A DNA stretch of 64,000 nt from Cokeromyces recurvatus (taxonomy: Eukaryota; Mucoromycota; Mucoromycetes; Mucorales; Mucoraceae). Both the position numbers and the translations under genes were made by a program. Shown piece by piece: positions 27,650 to 39,406 of this stretch. The stretch lies in assembly GCF_025118155.1 (NCBI RefSeq), contig NW_026251399.1, positions 496,001-560,000 on the forward strand. The letters are read 5' to 3'. The notes beneath the pieces are model-generated. The model had not been told where the DNA came from and did no database searches. It saw only the letters and a list, made by a program, of their open reading frames with translations. Position 1 is the stretch's first letter; every line of letters begins with the position of its first letter.

Positions 27650-28833
27650 TCGCTGCCGGAAATGACGACAATATCAACATAGGCATACAGAGGGGAACTT
27701 TTTATATAATTCCCTGTTGCTTCTAATGTTACTACTGTTATGGTTGTAGTTATCTTTATAGCCAAGTTAACAGAAATACATCTTCAATAGTATTATGACT
27801 GTTATATACAATTACATGATTATCTATAAGCCATACATATTATATATGTATCTATAATGTTAAATATTGTTATGTAATAATATCTCATATGATGATAATA
27901 ATAGTGACATATAAATAATAAGTATTGTTATAGCTGGAATCTTTACTATGAATTAATATTGACACATCATTTATTCTAAAAATAATAATTTATCATATTT
28001 TCTAGTAATAGCGACAGCTCAATGAGGAAAAAGAATAAAAATATATCCTATTGAATGTATAATTATTCAGAGACAATATTTATGCATAATGCTTTATAAT
28101 ACCAATGCTTACTTACTTTGATTAATATCACTTACCTTGCAGAAACATATAAATAGCCCCTGAAATTCTTTCATATCATTTTTTTTCTTTGTGCAATTTT
28201 TGTATTATCTTTCTTCAATCAAACTATAGAGAGTTTTCACAGGCTTGTCTTTTTCTTATTTCTTTTTGCACTTGAAACAGTCTTGGTTGGCTACCGATCG
28301 GCATTCCGAAACCATGCATATACTACCCTTATGAAATGTTCACTCATTCTCATGCTATTTAATGTTTTATATGCACCAACGTTTGGAAATGCCCCTGATC
28401 TGTTGTTTTCCTCTTAAACAAGTTGCCGAATCTACGTGAGAAACATAAATCCCGGTTGGTTCAGACTAATCAACCAACACTCTTTGCCTGGACACTCCGA
28501 TGGCTCTCCATTTGTAACCTTCTGTTTGAACTAGATTCCCTCCATCATGGCAAACTTCATCCTGAAACTCATCCTCTTGGTACCAAGTTGATAGCCTGGA
28601 TGTGTAATTCCTAGTCTAGTATTTAATGATACATTCCCCTTCCCATATTCACTTCTTGGTCTTTTTATCCTTCTGACAAACAAAAGTTTTTTTTTAGCAT
28701 TCTTCCCCATTGTCTGATGTGACCCAGGCAAAACAATACATACATATGATGTACTTGATTTTTTTTTTTTTTTTGAAAAAATAGAATAAAAATTATGCAA
28801 AAAATTGAAAAACATCAAATATATTAAAAAATC
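27650..28833. other. Repeat-island spacer with possible element fragment
   Basis: Mostly AT-rich and non-coding. Between about 28423 and 28614 the plus strand reads PNLREKHKSRL, LFAWTLRWLSICNLL and LDSLHHGKLHPETHPLGTK, an unusually protein-like frame for this tract. It may be a transposon remnant (inference). Confidence 0.35.
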
Positions 28834-28838
28834 AAAAA
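28834..28838 (-). terminator. RNA polymerase III terminator (T5)
   Basis: Five T on the minus strand begin two bases after the tRNA discriminator, as expected for Pol III termination. Confidence 0.75.
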
Positions 28839-28839
28839 G

Positions 28840-28921
28840 CGTCGCCTGCAGGATTCGAACCTGCGCGCTCAAAGAGCAATAGCTTAGCAGGCTACCGCGT
28901 TAACCACTCCGCCAAAGCGAC
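28840..28921 (-). tRNA. tRNA-Ser (anticodon GCU)
   Basis: 82 nt without CCA. The acceptor stem pairs GTCGCTT with AGGCGAC. The D-arm region is GCGGAGTGGTTAACGC. The anticodon loop CTGCTAA carries GCT, flanked by GTAGC/GCTAT. A class II variable arm (GCTC-TTT-GAGC) follows, then the T-arm GCAGG-TTCGAAT-CCTGC. The discriminator is G, the serine identity base. No intron. It reads AGC/AGU codons. Confidence 0.95.
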
Positions 28922-30126
28922 TTATTTGTGACTTAATAATTTTAATTAATATATAGTTTATTTTTGAATGCAGTCACGTGATCCAACCAATAACATTACG
29001 ATGCTGAAGTTGAATTGTTAAGTTTATTCCTTTTTTTTTTAACTCAGTTTAAACATAAAATATGGCACTAAGCAATATTATATGGGTCTTTTGAGTGAGT
29101 TTTGAGCTAAAGAAATGAAAGAAGAGTTTTAGTATTAGAAATTATATTACAAGTATGTCATTATAAGGTCGAAAAACGAAATATAAAATAAATAAAAAGA
29201 CAGGAGAAGATGTATTTCTTGATACTTGCATGTAAAATATTTAAAAAAAATAAAAGTAAAGTACAATAATGAAGCGGTTTTAAGGTATATATCTATATCA
29301 TTTCTAATAATTGACAATATTCCTTTTGCATCATTTCTCAATCAAAATAATGCTTAGGAATTATCAACACTATAATATACACGATATCTGTTATTATGGT
29401 TATTCTTATAGTATTTTTATGAATAGGTATTGAATAAAGATGTGCAATTCTGTTTCTTAACTGTAGTATTTCTTTCTTCTTTTGATCTATTCTTACAAAA
29501 TGATTAGTATCAGTATATGTACCAAGTATAAATATGATTTTATAAAAGAGGTTTAATAGATAGCTACTACTTTAAGTAGTTTATAATATTATTTTTAAAT
29601 ATGTAATAAAGTTAATAAATACATATTTGGTTTAGAAGCATTAAGCAGAATAGCTATTTTATCACAGTAAGGAATAATAAAAAACATGAATTTAATAGAA
29701 TGGTTTATTAGATCAGATTTCAATAGGCTAGAAATAACATATTTAACTGTCGTATTAATGTTGTAGGGAATTATAGCATCAAAATAGAATCATAAACTAG
29801 CAGAACACTTGTCGTTAATTCTTTTGAACTACCGAAAAGTGTGTATCATTCATAACATTAACATATCAGAATATAGGTAATAAAATGGAGTGTTTTTTTT
29901 AAAGTAGTTAAAAAAAAACATATGGTTTGAAAATATTACTTGACAGTTGAAAGCTTTATTCAATACTTAAAAATAAATAGCTGCAAAACATGCGAATGTA
30001 ACAATGTGAATTTAAATGTACTCTAGATTATGATGAATAAATTTAATTTATCAGTATTATATTAATTTTGTATAATAAATTCTATAGTTTCTGATTTTTT
30101 ATTTCTTTGACAAAACTAATGCCACC
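28922..30126. other. Intergenic, no gene seen
   Basis: AT-rich, without a supported reading frame or RNA gene. Confidence 0.6.
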
Positions 30127-31251
30127 ATGGATTGTTCAGAAATAGAGTTTTCTATGGATAATGACCTTATTAGTATTGATGATGATAATGAAAAATGCTC
30201 GATATGTAGTGTTGTTCATGGTGTATCAACAATTGATGATGATAATGAAAAATGCTCGATATGTAGTGTTGTTCATGGTGTATCAACAATTGATGATGAT
30301 GAGACTACATCATTAACGTCTACTCTTAATAATATTATTTATGAGTTCAGTAAACTTGAAGGGGATAGATTTTCTGTCTGCTCAACGGACATTGAAGGTA
30401 GAGATGCATTTTTATACAAACGTAATTTTAACGTTATTCTTTATACAACATGTTTAGCAAACAATAAGCTTTCAAATAATTTATTAAAAGATAGTATATT
30501 CCCTATTCCCATGGAGATGTGTTCATTATACAATAATATTTTTGATATCCAAAAGAGAACTATTAAACCTTTTGAATTATCGACGTTAGAAAATGTATTA
30601 TATTCAAAAAAAAAAAAAAAAAAAGCTGTATATTAAATCTAAAGCTATTAATAATTTATGTTACATTAGGAAATTATAATATGCGGCATGAGTAATAAAA
30701 ATCTTAAAAGGAGTATCATAGAAATATGGTTTTTAAGTCAGGTTCATAATATTGAAAGAAGAATACTTAATCCTTCTTGGTATAATTGGGTGTTATTAGA
30801 TTTAGCTCGAAGGCTATCTGAGCTTGAGAATCGAATTTTATCAATAGAATTAATCAATGCTGTCCTAATAGAGCTTTGTCAAAGAATATTTTGTAAGTTA
30901 TAAATAGATAAAAGAAAAGAAAAACTTTGCATAACCAAGTTAAATAAAAATATGATATATATAGTCGATGATAACATAGCTAGACATAGCTTAGATGGAA
31001 AATCATTTAGTGAGTATCCGCTCTTTGTAAATAAAAAAAGAGCACGTATTATACATTTAGCAAAAATGTTTGGTGACGCAGTTTGTGGATTATCTGAATT
31101 TATTGATTTTATGTTTATTCTCAATATGGCAGAAGAAGACTTTTTATTATTTTCTAAAAGACTTCAATATTCGAAATGGGCTATCTCTAATCGATTAAAA
31201 CTGGTATCAAGCTTATTTACCTCCACCAATCCTGCAGCTCCTTTTACATAA
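30127..31251 (+). CDS. Unrecognised 336-residue protein with internal duplication
   Basis: I do not recognise this gene. Three exons are proposed: 30127-30627, 30670-30892 and 30965-31251. Introns are 42 and 72 nt, both GT-AG, and join three separate frames without a stop (1011 nt in all). The ATG has a perfect GCCACCATGG context. Residues 17-35 and 36-54 are identical 19-residue repeats (IDDDNEKCSICSVVHGVST), followed by a third partial copy. A Lys run (A18 in DNA) lies just before the first splice. The rest is helix-like, with WFLSQVHNIERRIL and ARRLSELENRILSIEL, and no signal peptide or membrane span. It lies in a repeat island beside a Fanzor relic, so it could be an element-borne gene or a young gene. 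The 42-nt intron is short for this genome. Confidence 0.5.
30175..30288 (+). repeat. Exact 57-bp tandem duplication
   Basis: Two copies, 30175-30231 and 30232-30288, are identical in DNA and preserve the reading frame of the unknown gene; a partial third copy follows (ATTGATGATGAT). Confidence 0.92.
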
Positions 31252-31366
31252 AAATAATAAAATGAAATAAATTAATATGGAACTTAAGAAGAATATTACT
31301 ACATATTATTTAATCACCAATGCTACCAACTTTATTTTTATATTAGTCTTTGAATATTAAATATAC

Positions 31367-31397
<31 letters not shown>

Positions 31398-32250
31398 GAG
31401 AGAGAGAGAAACAGAGATTTAGATGATAAGTTCTTAAGAATTTATCTTTTATAAAAGAAAAAAAAAAGATAGATAATTTTCGTCTAGTTTCAGAAGATTT
31501 CAATCAACATAGAAGAAGAGGAATAAAAGCCTTTTATATATAGATCCAAAAAGAGAGTATGTTATTGCTACTAATGGTGGGATCGGTATAAAATCCTACA
31601 AAATTCAACGTAGCTCTATTAAACAATACTACAAATGAACAGGATAAAAGTAGTAAATATTGTATAATGCTGATATCAATTTAATAGAAAATTAAAGCTG
31701 GAGGAATTCAAAGACTGTAAAGTACCTAGCAATATCTTAGAATTAAGCATATTTTGAGAAAACTTCATCAAACTAAATAGTAATAAGTACAGATTAATCG
31801 ACATCTTATAGGATACCCTGTAGAAATGACAGTGTCTTGATAAACTTTTAGTTTTAACAATCAATGAGTATAACATATGAGAAACCTGTAGCTAATAAGA
31901 TACTGATATATTAAAGAGCAGCAAAAAAAAATCTATTACTAAAGTCTATTTGTATGTGAAATATGTAGTATATTATGGTATAGTGATATCAATATCGCCA
32001 ACAATGAGAAAACTATCTTTTAATCAATTTCGAATAGTGACAAAAGATCTAAAGCATTCAATAATCTACACATAGTAGTAGCATGCATAGTTCTTACAGT
32101 AACAAGAATGTATTTATCCAGAAGACTTAAGTTTTTACAAGTAAAATATTTATTATTTGTCTGAAACGAAATTCTACCAATTCATTGCTGTAGATCAGGA
32201 ATTACGTAAACTGACTTTGAATACAATATATTATTAACCAATCAAATCAT
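31252..32250. other. Intergenic, no gene seen
   Basis: AT-rich with a 22-nt A run near 31370-31391 followed by GA-rich simple sequence. No supported reading frame. Confidence 0.55.
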
Positions 32251-32259
32251 GCAGTATGC

Positions 32260-34590
32260 GGCAGATGGGTATGTCTATCTGTTATACGATTAAACATTTT
32301 TTTTTTATGAGACGACCTATGAGCACATAATATCTTTGTTATATTGGATTGCCCAGGTCAGTTCAAATTATGTGAAAAAAAGTATCTAAAAACCCTCTTA
32401 CGGGACAAGAGGTAAAAAGGTAAAGGAAAGGAAGAAGAGAAGGAAAAAATAGATGATTTACTTACCTTTTTTGGATAAAAAAAAAGGAAATTCAGATAAA
32501 AAAAAGTTAGCTTTAGAAGAGTTCCAACAAGAAATCATTCATACCTTTAAAAATGTAAAGAGGTATTCATCAACCATTACTACTTCTAACTGCTGCTCAC
32601 AATACCTCTTCAACGTTTTTGTAATAGTTCTGACCGGTGACGACTTGTTGCCTCGTGAACTAGTATTAAACACACCATCGCCCAAAGCAATGATCGTTTT
32701 TACTAGCCTTTCTTTATGGTCGGTTGGGGTAAGTGGATAGAATTTGCTTACATTATTAATAACTAACCTTACACCAGTAGATGACTTCTGATGATATTTG
32801 CTGCTGTTATAGACGAACCTCTTGCAAATCTCATGCACACCTTTTTGTTTCTTCACGTAACATTGGAATTCCAGTCTGGACTTCCTATAAAGTTTCTCTT
32901 TTGTAAGTAAACAAGCAAACTATTATAGTGTCTAAACACTTACCAATTATTCTCGTTATAGTACTTTTTAATATCGTCATATAACGCGAATTTTTCTTTA
33001 CATGCTTTAATAAAATCATTGATATTCAATGTCTTCAATGAGTTCAGGTTTGATATTTTCGAGTATTAAGCCATGTTTTGCTTCTGATGCTGATTTCGTA
33101 TAAATGTTGCATCATTATAACCACATAAATGGTAATATTCGTCTAAGCTGGTTGTCCTTTGCCTCTCAGATGTATCTACGGCGGTGAAAATGTATTGACA
33201 CCGGAGTCTACTCCCCAGACAGTACAGCTGTTTTCAATATCTTTAAGAAAGTCGGCTGGTTGTTTTTCTACGGAAATTTTTAGTAGAAATCTGATAGATC
33301 CGATTCCGTTTTAGTATTTTTTGGGTAATTTTCAATATTAGATTTCTTCACTAGTCGCCAAAAAGCTGTGGCATCTATTATTTGGATCGACTTTATTTCA
33401 AATGAATAGATCGGTAATAGAGTGAAAAACCGGTAGCCACGTTTATCTGTATATTTTTCAGGCATGAATGTTCCATCAGCAATTCTTGACTTGACACTTG
33501 TGACAAACGTTTCCAGAGCAGGTAAATGAGGCTTGACTTTGGCTAATTTCCGCCCAAGGATGAGTGGAGCATTCGAATTAATGCTTTGTAGGAACAAGTC
33601 CTGCAAATATTCGAAACTTCGTCTATTGAGTATTGAAGTAAACGTTAGTTCTTTTAACTTCCTATAAATGTAGGACTTGGAGGCAACGGCGACTGGTTTT
33701 TCTTCCATAATGTACACCTTTTCACTTATTTTTTGCTGAAGGTAAAAAAGCTATTTAAAGAATTGATGTGGTTGAGAGTACAGGTCTTCCGAGTTACAGC
33801 TCAATGCTTGATAGCTAGATCATAACGACTCCGTCTTTTGTAAAGTCTCTTCAAAATGTTGATTTTTTTCGACAGATGACGGCCATACGAATTTCTGTTT
33901 CAGCTTCAGCTTCAGCTTTAGCGAATAGATATAGTTAGCTAGAGTTTTTCTTTCGTTAACATATAAGCCCTTGCAAAAAAAAATGTAGGATCTTTATCGG
34001 GCAAGGATTCCATAAAGAAGCGAATTGTTCTCCTTTCGTGGTTCTCACATACGTGGTTGCGTATGAGCACATCGTATTGTTTGCATACAATGGATAAAAT
34101 AGAAAAAAATCCAATACTCTTGAAGGATCGTAGTATTGTGTCATCAATTTCACATTCATTGCAAAACTCAACAAAGTATTGTTGAATATAACTGGGAGAC
34201 TTTTTGCCTTTACCAGTGACGATGAAAAAGATGGAGTAGACATCATTCTGACTCATAATAGGAACTTCTTCACCCTTCGTTAAGAGCTTCAAAAAAAAAA
34301 AAAAAAAGATAGTTGATAAACAACGATCCTACCCACATCATTTTTGTTGCGTGTGCCGCGACCAAAGATATTTCATCAATGAGCTCAGCGTATCTACAGA
34401 TATTTTTCAAGGAGCATTTGATCACGAAGATCTCTTTTTTCTCGTCTGAACCGTGCGTTGGTTCTTTTTGCTTTTTTAGGGAGCATGCATTGCTGTTTAC
34501 TCTTATATAGGTGGTTGAGCCGCATTTACGCTGTTTTACTTTATGTTTTACTGTATCCGCTTCTTCCACTGTATTACTTGCTGTTTCCAT
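32260..34590 (-). pseudogene. Decayed TnpB/Fanzor-like RNA-guided nuclease gene
   Basis: Read on the minus strand from an ATG at 34590, successive frames carry one protein family. The N-terminal part has FVIKCSLKNICRYAELIDEI, then SQNDVYSIF and HERRTIRFFM. The middle part has GYRFFTLLPIYSFEIKSIQI. A RuvC-I-like motif WGVDSGVNT lies at about 33190-33215, then DEYYHLCGYNDAT. The C-terminal part has KTIIALGDGVFNTSSRGNKS followed by VVMVDEY, the RuvC-III-like site. Breaks: a one-base shift near 33285, another inside the RuvC-I motif near 33192, a stop after HQKQNMA, and loss of the zinc ribbon after VDEY. The order of motifs matches TnpB-like Fanzor proteins found in Mucorales (from memory). No terminal repeats were found around it. 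Confidence 0.6.
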
Positions 34591-35210
34591 TCTAAAGTTG
34601 ATCTAGGCAGAAGTTTTTTTATTTTATCCGATAAAGGTAAGCAAATCATCTGAAAAGTAATTTTAATTCGTCCAAAAAAAAAAAAAAAAAAAAAACTAAC
34701 ATCGTGTGAATTCAAAGTGTGAAAACTGTATAAAAAACAAAAACTTATTCACTATGTTGACAATAAAATATTATACTTGCATAATATATCCTACTAATAC
34801 TTATAAATAAAAATAGTTTTCAGAAGAAATACATATTAACTCTATTTTTTCGGTTTAGTTAATCTTATACTTTTAATCAATTAAAGCTGACATTTTTGTA
34901 TGGCTTTTTAATATTTATTCGAATGATAGTATATATTGGATCCTTATCAATCCAAAATAAACCTTTTTTTTTCCTTTCTTATTGCGAAGATTCAAATGGC
35001 TTTGGCAGTTTTGATTTGTTTGTGCATCCTGAGCCAAATAGAGTTATAATTTTATGATAAGTAAATCATGGCAAGAAAAGCAGTCCAATTTTTTTTCTCT
35101 TAAAAAATAACCCCGCCCAATTGCTATTGAAAGTTCCTTTTCTTTTTTTTCTTTTTTTTTTTTTTTTTTGTTATTATATTTTTTTGATTGTAAATTACAT
35201 TGTCAATAAA
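34591..35210. other. Intergenic, upstream of NOG2
   Basis: AT-rich spacer with an A21 run near 34675-34695 and T tracts near 35147-35169 just upstream of the NOG2 start. No gene seen. Confidence 0.6.
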
Positions 35211-37341
35211 ATGGGACAATTTAAAAAAGAAAAGCAAAGAATTGCTCGTGACAAGTCAGGAGGCGATGATCGTGCAAAGAACATGAGAGTCAAGGGCGAA
35301 AACTTTTATAGAGATGCTAAAAAGATCAAATACATCAACATGTTGAAAGGTGGCAAAGCCATTAGAAATTCTCAAGGTAAAATCGTCAAGGCTGCCGATT
35401 TTCAGAGTACAGAAGTTAAAACAGCTAGAATCGCTCCCAACAGAAAATGGTTTGGTAAGTTATACAAATGATCTTATCATCAGATCAAATGATCAATCTG
35501 ATCTAATATGTTATATCAGGCAATACAAGAGTAATTGGACAAAAAGCACTTGAAGATTTTCGTGAATCTCTTGCAGCCAAGGTTGATGATCCTTATCAGG
35601 TTTTATTAAAACAAAATAAGCTACCAATGTCACTCTTGCAAGATTCAACTAAACATACCCGTATGCATATTTTGGAAACGGATAGTTTTAGCAATACCTT
35701 CGGTGCTAAAGCTCAAAGAAAGAAGCCCAAGTTGGCAGTGGGTTCAATGGAAGAATGGATATCTAAAATTGATGATATTCATGGTACCTTTTTTTTTTTA
35801 AATCATCTAATAAAAATATTATGACAACTAATTGAAAATATATAGAATCTTATAAAGCTGAAAAAGACTCTAGTCTTTTAGCTAATAAAGAATCCGATTA
35901 TTCTGAGGCTGGACGTGCTTGGTATCTTCAGGCTGGTCAATCTAAGCGTATTTGGAATGAATTATATAAGGTTATTGATTCATCTGATGTTATTATTCAT
36001 GTTCTTGATGCTCGCGATCCTATCGGCACCCGTTGTAAAAATATTGAAAAGTTCATTAAAAAGGAAAAACCTCATAAGCAATTGATATTTGTTTTAAACA
36101 AATGTGATCTTGTTCCTACTTGGTCTACTGCTCGTTGGGTTTCACATCTTTCTAAAAGCGCTCCTACGCTTGCTTTCCATGCTTCAATTAATAATTCCTT
36201 CGGTAAAGGTTCTCTTATTCAACTTTTACGTCAATTCTCTTCTTTGCATAGCGATAAAAAACAAATTTCAGTTGGTTTTATCGGTTACCCTAATACTGGT
36301 AAATCTTCTATCATTAACACACTTAAGGCTAAAAAGGTATGTTCCGTTGCTCCTATCCCTGGTGAAACTAAGGTCTGGCAATATATTACTTTAATGAAAC
36401 GTATCTATCTTATTGATTGTCCTGGTGTTGTCCCACCTAACGCAGATGATGGTGAAGTAGATATTATCTTAAAGGGTTCAGTTCGTGTTGAAAAGATGGA
36501 TAATCCTGAAGATACCATCCCTACTATTTTGGAGCGTGTTCGACATGAATATCTCAAGAGAACGTATGGAATTCAAAGTTGGACTGATCATACAGACTTC
36601 CTTGAACAAATTGCCAGAAAGACAGGTAAATTACTTAAAAAGGGTGAGCCTGATGTGCATAATGTTTCTATCATGGTCCTTAATGATTGGCTTCGTGGTC
36701 GTATCCCTTATTATGTTCCTCCTCCAGAATCAGTTGAACCTCTTGCAACAGAACAAAATGATGAAAAGAAAAAGAAACTTGGTGTTGAACAAGTGTTCTC
36801 TAAGATTAACGTTATTAGTGATTACATGGAAGATGATTTAGCAAATAATGCTCAATTAATTGCTGATGAACGTGCGAAAGCAAAAGCTAAAAAGGCTGAA
36901 GAAGCAGCACGTCTTGCTGAAGAAGAAAATAATACCAAATCTACTAGTAAAAATAAGACAAAATCAGTTAGTGATGAAATTACTGATTGGGATGAAGTCT
37001 TTGAGAATGTTGTGGGTGAAGAAGGTCCTATAGTGAAAGCTCCTATTATTGAAGGTGAAGAAGAAATCGATAGTGAGCTTGAAATGAGCAATGAAGAAGA
37101 AGAAGAAGAAGAAGAGGAGGAGGAAGAATTGGAAGAGCAGCCTGTAAAGAAAACTAAAGTTAATAATAATGAGGAACAAGTTGATAGAAAGAAGAAGAAG
37201 GTTGGTGTTCATTACTATGAGACTGCTAATGTTAAGAATAAGAACCGCAATAAAGTTAAGCCAGATGATATCAAAAAGAAGGTTCTTCATTCTCGTTTAA
37301 AGGGTTCAGCTGTTTCTGGTAAAAAGCGCAAGAGAAATTAA
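35211..37341 (+). CDS. NOG2: Nucleolar GTP-binding protein 2 (60S assembly GTPase)
   Basis: Circularly permuted GTPase that checks maturation of pre-60S ribosomes before nuclear export. Three exons (35211-35454, 35520-35783, 35846-37341) give 667 residues. The basic N-terminus starts [20 protein letters not shown]. In permuted order it shows G4 (LNKCDLVP, about residue 254), then G1 (GYPNTGKSS, about 316-324), then G3 (DCPGVVPP). The conserved segments RTYGIQSW and [13 protein letters not shown] follow. The C-terminus is Lys- and Glu-rich with an 18-base GAA repeat and ends in a basic nucleolar-type tail (SGKKRKRN). Confidence 0.95.
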
Positions 37342-38097
37342 ATTTATTTGTATTTTTAAATATATTATTGTTTTGCAAGAATATCGTTGTGTGTAAAGTT
37401 TTAATTAATAATAAAAAATTAGAGATCATAAATTGCATGTATTCATAAAAACATGTGTAAAGCTGTTAGAATAAGAAAGAATATATGATAAATGTCAGGA
37501 TTAAATATTAACGCTTTATGTTCATCATTATATTATTCGATAAAAAAGGAAAATAATAATATAAAAGATTCTCAATTATAGCCTATTCCATTAGGAGAGT
37601 GAAGGAAAGTTCTGTCAAATAATAAAATCAGTAACTACCCTTAATACTCCAGAGCAATTATATAACTTTGAAGCATGTATAATATATCCTTGTCAATTAT
37701 TATTTTATATTATAGTGCATTGTGTCATTATAGACCATTCATGTGATGTAAGAAAAAACTATTTGTTTTTTCATATTACTGAAAGCATTTAAAAGCAATA
37801 TCTACCAGAAATTGATAATTTTTTTTAAAATGCAAAATTTTCTTTGATATGATAAACTGCAGAAATGAACTATTATCCCTAAAATAAACTATAAGCATGT
37901 TTTTAATTTTATTTCTATATAATACAAGTCAAAAAGATGCCATATTTGTGAGAAATGTAGACTAATCTCATATCAAGGTAATGCTTATTTGTATATTACA
38001 AGTATGTCTATCATTTTGTATACTTATATTAATACCTTACAACAACTGTTTAGTTGGTTCAAAACATAAGATGAGTAATGTAGAAAGCCAGACTTTT

Positions 38098-38136
<39 letters not shown>

Positions 38137-38682
38137 CTGAAGCTCCTACCAAACTATTGATTTTACAGACATAATAGTTAATTTTTCTGGTATTCTTATG
38201 GCAAAGAGGCATAGATCGATCTATATGCATATACAAAATTGCTCAAAATGTTCTCTCTAACTATGGAAGACTACACATCTTCTTCAGGGAAGTATCCTAA
38301 TCTTCTTGTGAAATGCATCGCCGTACTGAACACGGTTCTCTTCTTGACAAGAGTTCAAATATGTACAGGTAGGTTGTCTAAAATATAATATATTGCTGAC
38401 CTGTCTAACAGGCTAACGTATACACATATTTTCTTGTGCCTAAAAAAATGTTATTGGTTATTCTAACAAAAATTTAAACACCCCTTAATCAAAACTATAT
38501 TTTAATACGTCATGGTTTAATAGAGCCGTTTCAAGAGTCTGTGAAATAAGTAGGTACTTAATATCTATTATTTTATACTCAGCAGCAGGGCTTGGTATTT
38601 ATTTATTCTCTTTGCTGCCCCACACTCTTTATTTGGCCTATAATAAAAAGACATTTTCTCTCCTCTCTTTATTTATCAAATT
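37342..38682. other. Intergenic, no gene seen
   Basis: 1.3 kb of AT-rich DNA with a T tract of about 32 nt near 38101-38132. A short less-AT-rich stretch at 38250-38370 has no recognised gene or RNA. Confidence 0.55.
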
Positions 38683-39079
38683 ATGTCTGCTCTTAGAACA
38701 CAATTAAAAGGACTTAAGGAGCTTCGTCTTCATTTCTGCCAGACTTCACCTTCTAGTAGTGGCCTTCGGTAAATCAAAGAATTGAGTCAAGTTGGAAATA
38801 TTAATAACGAATTATTTTAGTGAATTTGTTGCAAAGAATTACTTGGATATTAAAAAAGCTAATCCTGAGCTTCCTATATTAATTCGTGAAGCTAGTGGTG
38901 TAGAAGCTCGTGCCTTTGCTCGTTTTGGTAATTATATATTGTATAGATACATGTGATAGAGCGTCATTACTAAAGCTCTTTCGTCAATAGATAAAGGTGT
39001 GGAGCGTAAAGTCATTCTCCAAAATGCATCAGCACAAGATATCGAAAACACCTTAGCCCAATTAGTGAAGTCTAATTAA
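38683..39079 (+). CDS. NDUFA2: NADH:ubiquinone oxidoreductase subunit NDUFA2 (B8)
   Basis: Accessory subunit of mitochondrial complex I with a thioredoxin-like L51/S25/CI-B8 fold. Three exons (38683-38768, 38821-38927, 38991-39079) give 93 residues, close to the usual 95-100. It reads MSALRTQLKGLKELRLHFCQ, then SGLREFVAKNYLDIKKANPE, PILIREASGVEARAFARFDK and GVERKVILQN. One Cys of the usual redox pair (HFCQ) is present; the second position is Ser-rich. Its presence implies a respiratory chain with complex I. Confidence 0.93.
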
Positions 39080-39406
39080 ATGAGAGAAAAAAAAAAAAAA
39101 AAAAAGAAAAAAAAAACAATACACAATTACTTTGTATACAAACAATCAATAAAAAATATAATATAATCAGAGCAAAATTTCAAAGATAAATTCGTTACGA
39201 CAATTCTATTCTATTCTATTCCTTTTTCTTTCTTTCTAAATAATAGTATATAATTAATAAACAAATAAAGATTTCGAAAGCACGCCATAATAATCAACGT
39301 TTCAGCTGATTAGATGTCTGTGGCTTATCTTCTCCTATTTTTTTTTGATGTTTTATAATTTTGTGTAGTGGTAAAATTTAAACTCTTCCTCTTTCATTAT
39401 CTAGAG

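Noticed and set aside
32341..32420. Plus-strand frame with CPGQFKLC as a possible zinc finger
   Set aside because: Lies antisense to the Fanzor relic, very short and without a start; more likely chance.
38224..38400. Less AT-rich stretch that might be a small structured RNA
   Set aside because: Compared by eye with 5S, U1, U2, U6 and tRNA signatures; no internal promoter boxes or conserved motifs found.
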